From the NCBI RefSeq assembly GCF_964204645.1, contig NC_134025.1, positions 21,294,001 to 21,358,000 of the forward strand: a DNA stretch of 64,000 nucleotides, written 5' to 3'. The translations under genes and the position numbers were made by a program. The notes below the pieces were generated by a model. That model did not search any database. It was given only the letters and a program-made list of their open reading frames with translations, and was not told where the DNA came from. Each line of letters opens with the position of its first letter. Within the stretch, counting starts at the first letter, position 1. Below, piece after piece: positions 63,886-64,000 of the stretch. The DNA comes from Tubulanus polymorphus (taxonomy: Eukaryota > Nemertea > Palaeonemertea > Tubulaniformes > Tubulanidae).

Positions 63886-64000
63886 CATCTTTTAATTCAT
63901 GTTAATTCCGATGTGTTTGTGTGAATGAAATCGCATTTCCGCATGATTTCGATATGATGAAGCAAGTCACAGCGGTAACACATGTCCGGCTATTAACGCA

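Noticed and set aside
1-64000. CRISPR arrays, phage, bacterial operons or complete transposase/reverse-transcriptase genes
   Set aside because: None seen. All repeats are short non-autonomous elements or microsatellites, and gene structure is that of an intron-rich animal genome.

Overview
This is a eukaryotic (animal) genomic window of about 64 kb. Spliced genes have GT-AG introns, and exons are clearly GC-richer than the AT-rich introns, which are full of short inverted-repeat elements. Protein similarity and repeat style suggest an invertebrate, probably a lophotrochozoan such as a mollusc; this taxonomic guess is inference only. Both genes are on the + strand. No bacterial genes, CRISPR arrays, rRNA or canonical tRNA genes were seen.

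Positions 3157-49421 hold the 3' three quarters of an axonemal dynein heavy chain 1 gene (DNAH1 orthologue). I resolved 55 conserved coding exons with matching phases, giving 3247 residues from the linker to the stop codon. They cover the linker, AAA1-AAA4 with their P-loops, stalk and microtubule-binding domain, AAA5, AAA6 and the C-terminal domain. Roughly 1000 N-terminal tail residues must lie upstream. The most unusual feature is a tandem pair of 106-bp exons (11246-11351 and 13043-13148). Both encode the AAA1 Walker B segment, and their lengths and phases make them strictly mutually exclusive. A second variable site is the AAA2-AAA3 junction, where the intron holds an in-frame acidic 49-codon cassette exon and two smaller candidates.

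A TATA-preceded, intronless 104-codon ORF (23969-24283) sits inside a DNAH1 intron on the same strand and looks like an undescribed nested gene.

Positions 49422 to about 53900 are intergenic: the DNAH1 3' end, an orphan TATA promoter, and degenerate repeats. A TATA promoter near 53946 leads into a CREB3L1/CREB3L2 (CrebA/OASIS)-type ER-tethered bZIP factor. Eight coding exons (54335-62854, 395 residues) reach the start of the transmembrane segment; the rest lies beyond the window.

Introns carry at least eight families of short non-autonomous elements. These include TTAA-flanked piggyBac-like MITEs, TA-flanked pogo/mariner-like MITEs, several foldback families, and a foldback element whose arms resemble tRNA A/B boxes. 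There is also a 1.2-kb element containing a 154-bp tandem repeat.
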